Positions 51,071-60,004 of a stretch of DNA of 64,000 nt are shown one piece after another. A model generated the notes under the pieces. It was not told the origin of the DNA. It saw only the letters and a program-made list of their open reading frames with translations, and did not search any database. Location: contig NZ_JAGJCB010000001.1 in the NCBI RefSeq assembly GCF_017814435.1, positions 124,001 through 188,000 on the forward strand, given 5' to 3'. Source of the stretch: Mariniflexile gromovii (lineage in GTDB: Bacteria; Bacteroidota; Bacteroidia; Flavobacteriales; Flavobacteriaceae). The stretch's first letter is position 1. Every line of letters starts with the position of its first letter. A program made the position numbers and the translations under genes.

Positions 51071-51271
51071 ATGAATTTTAGAACTATTATTGGGCTTTTA
51101 ATTGCCTTGGTTATCGTGATTTTTTCAATTCAAAACGCAGAGGTTACTGATGTAAAATTCTTTATTTGGAAACTATCCATGTCTAGAGTGCTCATAATTT
51201 TGGGCAGTTTTGCTATAGGTGTATTGGTTGGTTATTTGCTGTCATTAAGAAAGATAATTAATAAAAAATAA
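51071..51271 (+). CDS. LapA family (DUF1049) membrane protein
   Basis: 66 residues. Two hydrophobic segments flank a short basic turn: FRTIIGLLIALVIVIFSIQNAEVTDVKFF and RVLIILGSFAIGVLVGYLLSLRKI. QNAEVTDVKFF between the segments is the DUF1049 signature. In E. coli LapA and LapB act in LpxC control and lipopolysaccharide balance. This stand-alone LapA-like protein may play a related role. It lies 33 bp after the GIN gene. Confidence 0.8.
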   Translation: MNFRTIIGLLIALVIVIFSIQNAEVTDVKFFIWKLSMSRVLIILGSFAIGVLVGYLLSLRKIINKK

Positions 51272-51480
51272 GTATAATGGCTAAAATAGCGTCCGTTTCG
51301 TTAAAGTCTATTCCAGAAGCTATTTAAGCAGTACCCTATTTTTTTACACAAAAAGATCTGAAATTGTCAGTTAAAAATATGGGTAAGGAGCCAAAATTGG
51401 CTTTGGTTTGTGATAGAGTTTTACTTATAAAAATAGTTGTCGAATTATTTAGTATAACTTTTATAATTCATAAAAGTTAA
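51272..51480 (+). other. interrupted open frame, possible pseudogene
   Basis: An ATG at 51277 starts a frame interrupted by TAA at 51325 and then open to a TAA at 51478. It spells 67 residues with one stop (opening MAKIASVSLKSIPEAI, then AVPYFFTQKDLKLSV). I recognise no family. It may be a decayed small gene or chance. Confidence 0.2.
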
Positions 51481-51525
51481 ATGTTTTTATTTGTTAACAT
51501 TATAATTTTGGCATAAAACTTGAAC

Positions 51526-51533
51526 TATATTTG
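51526..51533 (+). promoter_or_regulatory. candidate -7 element of a small transcript
   Basis: TATATTTG matches TAnnTTTG exactly. A TTG lies 15 bp upstream (51508-51510), somewhat close. It would start a short transcript ending at the hairpin at 51606-51640. Confidence 0.4.
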
Positions 51534-51539
51534 CTGTGT

Positions 51540-51640
51540 TAGAAAATGAAACATAAAGTAAACAAGATTTTGTTCCTAAAAAGAAACATAACTAGCTCAC
51601 AAAACAAAAGCTACCTCTATTTAGAAGTAGCTTTTTTCTT
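51540..51640 (+). ncRNA. possible small RNA or micropeptide transcript
   Basis: From the box at 51526 a transcript would run about 100 nt to a strong hairpin. It would include a 16-codon frame, ATG 51546 to TAG 51594-51596 (Lys-rich, ends LKKKHN). The hairpin may instead serve only the convergent protease gene. Confidence 0.35.
51606..51640. terminator. bidirectional terminator
   Basis: AAAAGCTAC (51606-51614) pairs with GTAGCTTTT (51627-51635), with three further inner pairs. TTTTTTCTTTT follows on the plus strand and a T-rich run on the minus strand, so it also ends the metalloprotease transcript. Confidence 0.8.
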
Positions 51641-51659
51641 TTAATACTATGGTGCTAAC

Positions 51660-54254
51660 TTACTTAACTTCTTCTAACACATTGTCTATAAGTGTTCTTA
51701 AATGCAGTTTATGCGCTATGGAAGCTATATCACCGGTGGCATTAGCCATCGTTCTAATATTCTTTAAATTATATAACGCCATCGATTTGGCTGTGTTTGA
51801 ATAACTGCTACTTAGTTTACCAGTTAACATGGCCGTAAGCATGTTAGTATATTCCAATTGTAAATTTTGTCTAAAAGAATTTACAGTTCCATTAATATCC
51901 GCTTTAAAAATGGCATTGTTTAAATCGGTCATAAATGCAGATAGTTTATAAGCATTACCATATAACTCAGAATCTGAAATTCTTTGCAACGTATTATAAT
52001 GCAAAAGATGGTTTAATACATTTTTTTGATAGGTAAGCACTTGGTTATGAATTTTAGGATCTTCAGGCGTTCTAAAATTGAACCCACGACGTTGCATGGC
52101 TAAATAATTAAACAAATCGTTTGGTACATCAAACGCATCGGGTGCAAAAATATATTTACTTAAAGCACCCATAGCACGTTTTTGATCTTTTAAACTAACT
52201 GGTGTATAAGGTTGGGTTTCTCCTGTTTGACCTGCCATGGCTCTATCAACATAAACACCTCCAATAAATCTGGAAATGGTATTGGCAGCAGATCCTTTTT
52301 GGCCACTTAATAAATAATACACACGTCTCAATTCTTGATAGGATTCACCCTGTTTTCTGAATTTCGTTTTAACGGTTTTCATTAAATCATTCGATAGTTC
52401 AATGCGATCAATGGACCATGCTATTTGATCGTTTGATTGGTCGGATACATTAACTCTAGGGTCTATGGCCTTTCCTGGTGTACGCATATCATCTGCATCA
52501 TTACCAAAAATATGTTCTGGCTTGGTAGATTCACTAAGTAAAGCTTGGTGTTCACTTTCCGAAGCAAATGGTTTATATCCTAATTGAATAGCCCAAATAT
52601 CATATGGTCCAACAGCAACATCATCATACTGTCCTTGTTTACTTCGGTCTCGGGTAACATTTAATGCGGCATAATCCATAACCGAAGCCGTTAAACATTT
52701 TCCTTCTATAAAAGAAGCATCATTTAATTGTTCTGGTGAATATAACTGACTTGCTTTCATATTATGGTTTAAACCTAAAGTATGCCCAACTTCGTGCATA
52801 ATCAATGCTGTCATCGATTCTTTTTTGATACGCTCCATTTGATAATCAGAATTTGCAGAAGCCATAGCTGTGGCATTTGCAAACATTACTTCTTCTTGTA
52901 ATTGATGCCCTAAAGAACAATATGTATAATCTGTTTGCTTGTTTTCAGAAGTTTCAAAAGGGGCGTCTAATGATGCCAAACTGTAAATTTTATCATAAAA
53001 AACACGATTTGTGAAGTGAGCAAATTCCAACATAATATCAGCACCTAAAATTTGCCCCGTTTTAGGATTTACAAAACTAGGTCCATAACCACCAAATGGA
53101 GGTTCAGGAGAAGAGGTCCAACGCAACACATTGTATCTTAAATCTCCTGCATCCCAAGTAGCATCATCTGGTTGTATTTTAACTACCAATGCATTTTTAA
53201 ACCCTGCTTTTTCAAAAGCAACATTCCATTGTAAAACGGCATTGGCAATAGTTTCTCGCCATTCCAAAGGTGTTGAGTTTTCTATCCACCAAGTAATAGG
53301 TTCAACGGGTTCAGAAATAGCCGCATTAGGGTCTTTCTTTATTAAATTCCATCTATGGATAAGGTCTCTGTAAGGAATGCTATTAGTGGTTGTTTTATCA
53401 TCAACTTGTGTAGTGAAATAACCAACTCTAGGGTCATCAAAGCGTTCTTCATAGTCATTATTAGGCATTGCAATTAAGCTGTGAAAAACTTTAATGCTTA
53501 CGTTTCTGCCATCGGCAATGGCATTAGAGCCTTTATTAAGAATGGAAGGTGACGAATACACATATTCCACTTCCAAATTTGTGTTTTCTGCGTAATTATT
53601 AATGGCATTAATTTTTGTTTTATCTTTATTTAAATTACCAAGTTTGAACGATGTTGGAGATTCACCGGGGCTACTAGGTCTTTTAATTTGTGCTAAAGTT
53701 TCAGCCAAAAATAAATCGTCTGCCTTAATTAAATAAAGACCTTTCGCTTTATCTTGTGCTGCAATGGTGATACTAGCAATATTTCCATTGCTAATGTTAG
53801 CGTCTTTGGATTTTGAAAGCGGATTTTCTGGATCAAAATAAAACGAGGTATTTTGAATAACAAACTCAATTTTATCAAAATATTTTTCAATTTTGAATAC
53901 TTCTGAACCCATATAAGAGCCTCTTATAACCCTGCCAGCATCTAAAACCCCATCGGCGATTTGACTGAAATAAATAAACTCCTTATCTATTTGATTTTTT
54001 GATACTATCATTTGTAAACTCCCAGTAATAGTATCTTGATAGATAGGAAATAGCCCATCAATTTTTCTACTGGTTTTTACAAGTTCTGCAATGGTTTTTT
54101 CCTTTTTTACGGGTGGTGCAGGGGCTTCGGTGGCTGCATCTTTCTTATTTTTCTTTTTCTTGTTTTGGGCTTCAATATTTTGAAAAGATAAGAATGTAAA
54201 CAGTGCCAATACGACACAGATGTAACGCGCTACATGTAGTTTGATTTTTTTCAT
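51660..54254 (-). CDS. zinc-dependent metalloprotease (DUF5117/DUF5118 family)
   Basis: 864 residues. Signal peptide (to about LSFQNIEAQ), a Lys-rich linker, a DUF5118/5117-type N-terminal part, then the metzincin-like zinc motif HEVGHTLGLNHN near residue 486, followed by a YAALNVT-type Met/Tyr turn (SVMDYAALN). A long helical C-terminal region follows. The family is common in Bacteroidota and is exported, but substrates are unknown. Two GTTAAC palindromes 11 bp apart lie upstream of its start at 54269-54285. Confidence 0.88.
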   Translation of the reverse strand: MKKIKLHVARYICVVLALFTFLSFQNIEAQNKKKKNKKDAATEAPAPPVKKEKTIAELVKTSRKIDGLFPIYQDTITGSLQMIVSKNQIDKEFIYFSQIADGVLDAGRVIRGSYMGSEVFKIEKYFDKIEFVIQNTSFYFDPENPLSKSKDANISNGNIASITIAAQDKAKGLYLIKADDLFLAETLAQIKRPSSPGESPTSFKLGNLNKDKTKINAINNYAENTNLEVEYVYSSPSILNKGSNAIADGRNVSIKVFHSLIAMPNNDYEERFDDPRVGYFTTQVDDKTTTNSIPYRDLIHRWNLIKKDPNAAISEPVEPITWWIENSTPLEWRETIANAVLQWNVAFEKAGFKNALVVKIQPDDATWDAGDLRYNVLRWTSSPEPPFGGYGPSFVNPKTGQILGADIMLEFAHFTNRVFYDKIYSLASLDAPFETSENKQTDYTYCSLGHQLQEEVMFANATAMASANSDYQMERIKKESMTALIMHEVGHTLGLNHNMKASQLYSPEQLNDASFIEGKCLTASVMDYAALNVTRDRSKQGQYDDVAVGPYDIWAIQLGYKPFASESEHQALLSESTKPEHIFGNDADDMRTPGKAIDPRVNVSDQSNDQIAWSIDRIELSNDLMKTVKTKFRKQGESYQELRRVYYLLSGQKGSAANTISRFIGGVYVDRAMAGQTGETQPYTPVSLKDQKRAMGALSKYIFAPDAFDVPNDLFNYLAMQRRGFNFRTPEDPKIHNQVLTYQKNVLNHLLHYNTLQRISDSELYGNAYKLSAFMTDLNNAIFKADINGTVNSFRQNLQLEYTNMLTAMLTGKLSSSYSNTAKSMALYNLKNIRTMANATGDIASIAHKLHLRTLIDNVLEEVK

Positions 54255-54268
54255 AGTACATTTAATGA

Positions 54269-54285
54269 TGTTAACAGGAAGTTAA
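54269..54285. promoter_or_regulatory. paired GTTAAC palindromes upstream of the metalloprotease
   Basis: GTTAAC occurs at 54269-54274 and 54280-54285, 11 bp centre to centre (one DNA turn), 15 bp before the ATG. This would suit a dimeric regulator, but A+T-rich sequence makes chance occurrence possible. Confidence 0.3.
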
Positions 54286-54416
54286 CTTTTGATTATTTTT
54301 TGAATTAGTCGCGCTAAAAATACTATAAAACAAATTATTTTTTAAAATAATAATGTTAAAACATGCTATAAACGTGTGCGTTAACTGGATTTTTTGTTGA
54401 AAAAAGAAGGTTGAAG

Positions 54417-55400
54417 CTATAGATTCCCAAGAATTTTATCCATAACCCAATTGGCATGTAGGGCTGTTTTGCCTGTAGATGGGTGGGTGAAGTTTTTATT
54501 TATCAACATATCTCTCATACCTTCAACATGATACATTTGAATATGTTTAGGGTTTTCAATAAAAAGTTCTTCGGTTTTGGTAATACTCTCTAAAACTATA
54601 GTGTTTTCATGGAATATTGAAAATTCAATGCGCCCTTCACTACCATAAATAGTTACCTTATCTAAAGAATGATGGCAATCAAAATTCCAAGTTCCAGAAC
54701 CTGTAATGTTATTTTCATGCAGCCAACATGCAGTAATAGCATCTTTGGCGGTATAATTATTGTGTTGATTTAAACTAATACCATGTGCTTCTTTAATATT
54801 TCCTAAAAGGAAATTAAACAAATCCAAGCCATGACTTGCTAAATCGTCAAAATAACCTGCAGGAGCAATGTTAGCATCGGTACGCCAATTGTAATCACCT
54901 GATTTATCTAAATCACTTGCAGGTCTGCTAAAATGCCAATTAATATGTCTTACTTCACCAATAAAATTGTTATTTAACCATTCCTTGATTTTTAAAAAAC
55001 GGGGGAGAGACCTTCTGTAATAGGCAACAAACAATGGGAGTTGCTTATCATTAAAAATATTATATATAGCTAAACTATCGGTATAATTAGCTGTCATTGG
55101 TTTTTCAATACAGCAAATTTTACCTGCTTCGGCTACTTTTAAAGCATAGAGTTTATGGGTGTCTGGAGGTGTTGCAATGTAAACAGCATCTACTTCATCA
55201 TCATTAATTAAATCGTCGGCATTGGTATAATATTTTTTAATACCATGCCTCTTCGCGTAATCTTTAAGCTTTTCTACATCACGGCGCATTACAGCAATAA
55301 GCTCGAAACCTTCTGTATTTTTATATGCAGGGCCACTTTTAACTTCTGTTACATTACCACAACCAATAATGCCCCATTTAATAGTCTTTTTATTTTCCAT
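54417..55400 (-). CDS. Gfo/Idh/MocA family oxidoreductase
   Basis: 327 residues. N-terminal NAD(P)-binding fold with KWGIIGCGNVTEVKSGPAY, and AVYIATPPDTHKLYALKVAEAGKICCIEKPMT, where EKP is the family signature (Lys catalytic). The C-terminal alpha/beta domain begins near residue 125. It probably oxidises or reduces a sugar or cyclitol. The substrate is unknown and no sugar-utilisation genes are adjacent. The yebC terminator lies upstream. Confidence 0.88.
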   Translation of the reverse strand: MENKKTIKWGIIGCGNVTEVKSGPAYKNTEGFELIAVMRRDVEKLKDYAKRHGIKKYYTNADDLINDDEVDAVYIATPPDTHKLYALKVAEAGKICCIEKPMTANYTDSLAIYNIFNDKQLPLFVAYYRRSLPRFLKIKEWLNNNFIGEVRHINWHFSRPASDLDKSGDYNWRTDANIAPAGYFDDLASHGLDLFNFLLGNIKEAHGISLNQHNNYTAKDAITACWLHENNITGSGTWNFDCHHSLDKVTIYGSEGRIEFSIFHENTIVLESITKTEELFIENPKHIQMYHVEGMRDMLINKNFTHPSTGKTALHANWVMDKILGNL

Positions 55401-55417
55401 AATTTGATTTATAAGCT

Positions 55418-55448
55418 AAAAAAAAGAGCGTTGTTGGCGCTCTTTTTT
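55418..55448 (-). terminator. intrinsic terminator of yebC
   Basis: 11-bp stem (55420-55430 with 55438-55448), 7-nt loop. On the minus strand the stem ends in a T-run. It is 18 bp past the yebC stop. Confidence 0.85.
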
Positions 55449-55465
55449 AGTGGTAATTAAATGAT

Positions 55466-56185
55466 TTATTCTTCACTTTCTTCCATGGTATGATATACGT
55501 TTTGTACATCATCATCATCATCCAGTTTTTCTAAAAGTTTTTCAACATCTGCAGCTTGCTCGGGCGTTAATGTTTTTGTAACCTGTGGTATACGCTCAAA
55601 GCCAGATGATAATATTTCAATGCCTTTTTCTTCTAAAGCTGATTGAATGGCTCCAAAACTTTCAAAAGGGGCATAAATTAAAATACCATCTTCATCTGCA
55701 AAAACTTCTTCCGCGCCGTAATCTATAAATTCCAATTCTACTTCTTCAGGATCCAACCCTTCTGCATTTATTCTGAAATTGCAGGTATGGTCGAACATAA
55801 AAACAACCGAACCTGATGTACCCAAACTACCATCGCACTTGTTAAAATAACTACGTACGTTGGCAACGGTTCTGGTATTGTTATCGGTTGCAGTTTCAAC
55901 TAAAATAGCAATACCGTGGGGTGCATATCCTTCAAAAATAACTTCTTTATAATCGCCTTGACCTTTTTCACTTGCTTTTTTAATGGCGCGTTCCACATTG
56001 TCTTTAGGCATGTTTACAGCTTTGGCGTTTTGCATTACGGCTCTTAACCTTGCATTAGCAGCTGGGTCTGGACCCCCTTCTTTCACTGCCATAACAATGT
56101 CTTTTCCAATACGTGTAAATGCCTTACTCATGGCAGACCAACGCTTCATTTTACGTGCTTTTCTAAATTCAAAAGCTCTTCCCAT
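55466..56185 (-). CDS. YebC/PmpR family regulator or translation factor
   Basis: 239 residues, the usual length. It begins [41 protein letters not shown] and contains [13 protein letters not shown] and [23 protein letters not shown]-like blocks (here [21 protein letters not shown]). The C-terminus is acidic ([12 protein letters not shown]). YebC-type proteins have been described as transcription regulators and, for some members, as aids to ribosomes at proline runs. Which applies here is not decidable. A short-period AAAAAGT array lies upstream of the start. Confidence 0.9.
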   Translation of the reverse strand: [239 protein letters not shown]

Positions 56186-56191
56186 AATTTA

Positions 56192-56236
56192 ATAAGTAAA
56201 AAGTTAAAAAGTAAAAAGCTTAAAAGTTTGTCTTTT
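56192..56236. repeat. AAAAAGTT/AAAAAGTA short tandem array and small hairpin upstream of yebC
   Basis: Units of about 8 bp (aaaaagtt, aaaaagta, aaaagctt) run into a 7-bp hairpin TTAAAAG/CTTTTAA at about 56220-56238. It has the same A/T-rich short-period character as the arrays beside pyrB, cmk and dnaX. Confidence 0.45.
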
Positions 56237-56329
56237 AAACTTTGGCAAATTTAAAAAAATCTGCCAATTGAAATAATGATATTTATTTTAAAAATATTCA
56301 CTGAAGCCTCATGTAAATCGAACCCTCAT

Positions 56330-56626
56330 TTAATCTTCTTCGTCCGGCTCTACAATAGCTTCAATGGCTTTTGCCAGTTTGAAATCTTTTTCGGTAACGC
56401 CGTTGACAGAATGTGTGGTTAATGAAATGGTAAGTACGTTGTAAACATTGGACCAATCTGGATGATGGTTTAGAGCTTCGCACTCAAATGCTATTCTGCT
56501 CATAGCACTAAAACAGTCTTTGAAGTTTTCGAATTCAAATTCGGCATGAATGGCATCATCGTAATATTCCCATTCCGGTAAGCCTAATAATCTTTTTTCT
56601 ATATCTTCTGCTGAAAGTTTGCTCAT
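56330..56626 (-). CDS. 4a-hydroxytetrahydrobiopterin dehydratase (pterin-4a-carbinolamine dehydratase)
   Basis: 98 residues. The family core is visible as FKDCFSAMSRIAFECEALNHHPDWSNVYNVLTISLTTH, with the active-site His pair in NHHPDW and the later His in TTHSVNGVTEKDFKLA. It dehydrates the pterin formed by aromatic amino acid hydroxylases. No hydroxylase gene lies in this window. It is on the minus strand and stands alone. Confidence 0.93.
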   Translation of the reverse strand: MSKLSAEDIEKRLLGLPEWEYYDDAIHAEFEFENFKDCFSAMSRIAFECEALNHHPDWSNVYNVLTISLTTHSVNGVTEKDFKLAKAIEAIVEPDEED

Positions 56627-56778
56627 GATTTTTGTTTTTATGTTGATTGTAAATTTACTAATTTCAGAATGAAAACAGAATTATTATAGCGGCTTATTTG
56701 AGGTTAATCCTAATAGGTTTTAAAAATTTATAGGGAAGAAAAACACTTTGGGATTACTTGTACATAGCAAGCATGCCC

Positions 56779-56930
56779 GCGTTAGGGGTTGAAACGGCAT
56801 CCTTTTGGTTTACTTTAATAAGGAAATAAGTAAAAAAAAGGACTTTTGACTTTTAATGTGGATTTATGCCTTAACTGGAATGACAAAAACCAAAAGATAC
56901 AGTGGAAAACCCGACCCGATAGGGGAACGC
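56779..56930 (+). ncRNA. structured RNA-like element, copy 2 (three-way junction, long P2)
   Basis: Same architecture as 40682-40765. P1 56779-56783 with 56926-56930. P2 GGG 56785-87 with CCC 56910-12, a G-A mismatch, U89-U90 with A907-A908, GAA/GGA loop, A94-C95 with G902-U903, GGC/ACA loop, then 56799-56808 with 56890-56898 with one bulged C. P3 CCC 56915-17 with GGG 56922-24 around GAUA. The P2 tip is extended to about 80 nt and contains a 6-bp hairpin. It lies between leftward genes and is antisense to them if the + strand is the RNA. Confidence 0.7.
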
Positions 56931-56938
56931 CCCAGTGT

Positions 56939-57769
56939 TTAAATTTCCAATTCGGTTAAGATTTCCTGACTTATTAATTGCAGGTTTTTTGGGAGCAGGT
57001 TGTATTTTGGTAATACGGCAAGATAGCGATCATCGTTAGTGGTGTACACTTGTTTGTAGATGGGGTTTTTGATGTTTAATGATTTGATGATATCCTTTAT
57101 GAACTCGTCATGATGTACTAAATCGCTGCTGCCTAAGTGAAAAATACCCGATTTATTGCGGTTGATGATATAATGAATTTGTTGCGTTACCTTGGTATCG
57201 GTTGTAACGTTCATTATTAAATTTGGGAATACTTCTATGGGTTCTTTGTCCTTTACTTGTAGAATAATTTCTTGAATACGTGGCGATTTTGCACCAAAAA
57301 CCATAGGTAATCTTAAAATGGCCACCTGGTTTTTTGGTAATCGCAATAGCATGTTTTCAATTTTTATTTTGAAATGCCCGTAGATGCTGTTACTATAGGT
57401 TTTGTCGGTTTCGTAACTTGGGTATTTGCTGTAGGCATCAAAAACGTTTGCGGAAGACAGGAAAATAATTTTTATGTTTTTGGTGAATACGTATTCCGTA
57501 AGGTGTTGATGAACAATAACTTGTTTTGAAAAATCACCACGAAGTGCAGAAATAATGATGGTTGGTTTTACAATATCCAGTATTTCATAAACATCATCTT
57601 CTTCAATATTGAATTGAAAAAAATGATTATTTTTTTCTAACTGACTATTGGAGGTGCTGTAAGTGCCAAAAGTTTTAAAATAGGGGCAGAGTTCTCTATA
57701 AATGACGTTACCTAAAAAGCCATTTGCGCCTAAAATTAAAATTCTATGTTTACCTTCTTTTTTATCCAT
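56939..57769 (-). CDS. NAD-dependent epimerase/dehydratase (RmlD-like SDR)
   Basis: 276 residues. The N-terminal GxxGxxG motif is ILGANGFLGNVIYREL, then the SALRGDFSK segment, FLSSANVFDAYSKYPSYETD with the Tyr-x3-Lys pair near YGHFKIK (catalytic Tyr and Lys), and VAILRLPMVFGAKSPR. It resembles dTDP-4-dehydrorhamnose reductase (RmlD) and other extended SDRs. The nucleotide sugar is unknown and no polysaccharide genes are adjacent. It is co-linear with glsA (9 bp) and gcvT. The RNA element begins 8 bp past its stop. Confidence 0.8.
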   Translation of the reverse strand: MDKKEGKHRILILGANGFLGNVIYRELCPYFKTFGTYSTSNSQLEKNNHFFQFNIEEDDVYEILDIVKPTIIISALRGDFSKQVIVHQHLTEYVFTKNIKIIFLSSANVFDAYSKYPSYETDKTYSNSIYGHFKIKIENMLLRLPKNQVAILRLPMVFGAKSPRIQEIILQVKDKEPIEVFPNLIMNVTTDTKVTQQIHYIINRNKSGIFHLGSSDLVHHDEFIKDIIKSLNIKNPIYKQVYTTNDDRYLAVLPKYNLLPKNLQLISQEILTELEI

Positions 57770-57778
57770 AAGCCATCT

Positions 57779-58693
57779 TTAGAAAATGGATAATTTTGTT
57801 TTTGTGGTAAACTGCTCTAAGGCTTGCATACCAAGTAGGGAATTACCTTTTTTGTTTAACCCTGGAGACCAGGTGGTAATTACAAAATGGTTTGGAAGTA
57901 AAGCGACAATGCCACCGCCAACGCCACTTTTTCCGGGCAATCCAACTTCAAAAGCAAACTCGCCCGCTTCATCATAAAAACCGCAAGTGAGCATGATGGC
58001 AATGATACGTTTTGCTTGCGCGCCTGTTAAGTGTGCCGTATTAGTTAAACAATTGCCTTTATTTGTTAAAAAGAAAAATGCATCTGATATTTGATTACAA
58101 GTCATTTCTATAGAACATTGATGGAAGTAAAAATCTAAAACATCATCAACAGGATTCACTAAATTATTAAAAGATTTTAAGAGGTTTGCCGCTGCATAAT
58201 TTTTGAAACCCGTATTTTTTTCAGATCGAGCAACTTCTAAATTGTAGTATATATTTGGATCACTCGCCAATTCCCTAACATAATTTAAAAAATCTTCTTT
58301 TGGGTTCTTTAAATGTGTTAATAGAATATCTGAAATAACGATGGCTCCAGAATTAATTAACGGATTTCGTGGAATACCATTTTCAATTTCCAATAAGGCT
58401 AATTGATTGAAAGGGCTACCTGAAGGCTCTACATCTACACGTTCCCAAACCGATTCGCCAATGAGTGCCATAGCTTTTGATAGTGCCAAAACTTTAGAAA
58501 TACTTTGTATTGAAAATATGGTATCGAAATTGCCAACCCCATATTCAAAACCATCTAAGGTTCTTAAATGAATACCAAAATTATTTTCGTCCACATGTGC
58601 CAATTCTGGAATATAAGATGCTACAGTGCCTTTTTCTTTTGCACGTTTAGCATCAGCATATATTTCATCTAAAATAGCTTTGAAGTTTTGCAT
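57779..58693 (-). CDS. glsA: glutaminase
   Basis: 304 residues, the full length for the bacterial beta-lactamase-like glutaminases. It has the Ser-x2-Lys motif in FSIQSISKVLALS (catalytic Ser), NPLINSGAIVISD, GNFDTIF and the C-terminal GLPGKSGVGGGI loop. It hydrolyses glutamine to glutamate and ammonia. It starts 1 bp after the gcvT stop and ends 9 bp before the epimerase, in a three-gene operon. Confidence 0.95.
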   Translation of the reverse strand: MQNFKAILDEIYADAKRAKEKGTVASYIPELAHVDENNFGIHLRTLDGFEYGVGNFDTIFSIQSISKVLALSKAMALIGESVWERVDVEPSGSPFNQLALLEIENGIPRNPLINSGAIVISDILLTHLKNPKEDFLNYVRELASDPNIYYNLEVARSEKNTGFKNYAAANLLKSFNNLVNPVDDVLDFYFHQCSIEMTCNQISDAFFFLTNKGNCLTNTAHLTGAQAKRIIAIMLTCGFYDEAGEFAFEVGLPGKSGVGGGIVALLPNHFVITTWSPGLNKKGNSLLGMQALEQFTTKTKLSIF

Positions 58694-58694
58694 A

Positions 58695-59777
58695 TTAGCC
58701 TTTATAAAACGGAAGTTTTACAACCGTTGCTGGAATGGCGTTTTTTCGAATTTGGATGTATATTTTACTTCCAATTTCAGCAAAAACAGTTGGCACGTAG
58801 CCTAAACCAATACCTTTACCCAAAGAAGGTGCCATTGTACCTGAAGTTACAATGCCTATTTTATTTCCATGGCTGTCAACTATATCATAATCATGTCGTG
58901 GAATTCCGCGTTCATCCAACTCAAAAGCAACTAATTTACGGTCTGTACCTTGTTCTTTTTGTTTTTTTAAGGCTTCGGAATTTGTAAAGTCTTTGGTGAA
59001 TTTTGTTATCCAGCCCAAACCAGCTTCAATGGGTGATGTGGTATCGTTAATATCATTTCCGTACAGGCAATAACCCATTTCTAGACGCAAGGTATCACGA
59101 GCAGCTAACCCGATGGGTTTGATGCCGAAATTTTTACCAGCTTCAAATACGTCGTCCCAAATTTGTTTCACCTCGCTGTTTTTGCAATAAATCTCGAAAC
59201 CACCGCTGCCTGTATAGCCGGTTGCAGAAATAATAACATGTTCTATTCCCGCAAAATCGCCTACAATAAAGTTGTAAAAATTGATAGCAGATAAATCATG
59301 ACTGGTTAAACTTTGCATGGCTTCAACAGCTTTAGGACCTTGAATTGCGAGTAGGGAATAGTCTTCGCTTAAATTTCGCATAGTTGCGTTCATGGTATTT
59401 CTAGAACTGATCCAGTTCCAATCTTTTTCTATATTGCTTGCGTTTACAACCAGTAAATAGGTGTTGTCTTTTATACGATATACAATTAAATCGTCTACAA
59501 TGCCGCCTTCATCATTTGGCATACAACTGTACTGAGCTTTCCCTATGGTTAATTTTGAAGCATCATTAGTTGTTACTTTTTGAATAAGCTCTAAAGCATG
59601 CTCACCTTCAATTAAAAACTCACCCATGTGCGATACATCGAATACCCCAACGGCTTTTCTAACGGTTTCGTGCTCTGCAGTGACTCCTTCATACTGAACG
59701 GGCATATTAAATCCTGCAAAAGGCACCATTTTAGCGCCTAGTGCTTCGTGAGTTTTTGTTAAGACTGTATCTTTCAT
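58695..59777 (-). CDS. gcvT: aminomethyltransferase, glycine cleavage T protein
   Basis: 360 residues. Family blocks are [88 protein letters not shown], and a C-terminal [16 protein letters not shown]. It transfers the aminomethyl carbon to tetrahydrofolate. No gcvH or gcvP is in the window. The minus-strand -7 box at 59834-59841 fits its start. Confidence 0.95.
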   Translation of the reverse strand: MKDTVLTKTHEALGAKMVPFAGFNMPVQYEGVTAEHETVRKAVGVFDVSHMGEFLIEGEHALELIQKVTTNDASKLTIGKAQYSCMPNDEGGIVDDLIVYRIKDNTYLLVVNASNIEKDWNWISSRNTMNATMRNLSEDYSLLAIQGPKAVEAMQSLTSHDLSAINFYNFIVGDFAGIEHVIISATGYTGSGGFEIYCKNSEVKQIWDDVFEAGKNFGIKPIGLAARDTLRLEMGYCLYGNDINDTTSPIEAGLGWITKFTKDFTNSEALKKQKEQGTDRKLVAFELDERGIPRHDYDIVDSHGNKIGIVTSGTMAPSLGKGIGLGYVPTVFAEIGSKIYIQIRKNAIPATVVKLPFYKG

Positions 59778-59833
59778 TGAAGTTTATAATTTTTGCTTCT
59801 GTAATAACAGAAAATTTATTTTTTTTGTGAAAA

Positions 59834-59841
59834 CAAATGTA
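59834..59841 (-). promoter_or_regulatory. candidate -7 element for gcvT
   Basis: The minus strand reads TACATTTG, an exact TAnnTTTG, 57 bp before the gcvT ATG. Confidence 0.4.
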
Positions 59842-60004
59842 TTGAAAATATATAATAACGTTTTTACCGATAGAGTAAAAGGTTTGTTAAAAGAATGCAT
59901 CATTTCTATTTCTATTTTTTGTCCATTTAAATACAGCAAAAATTATCAATACATCTTGCTTTTAAACGATAGAAAGACTTCTTTTGTCTACATTTAATTG
60001 TAAT

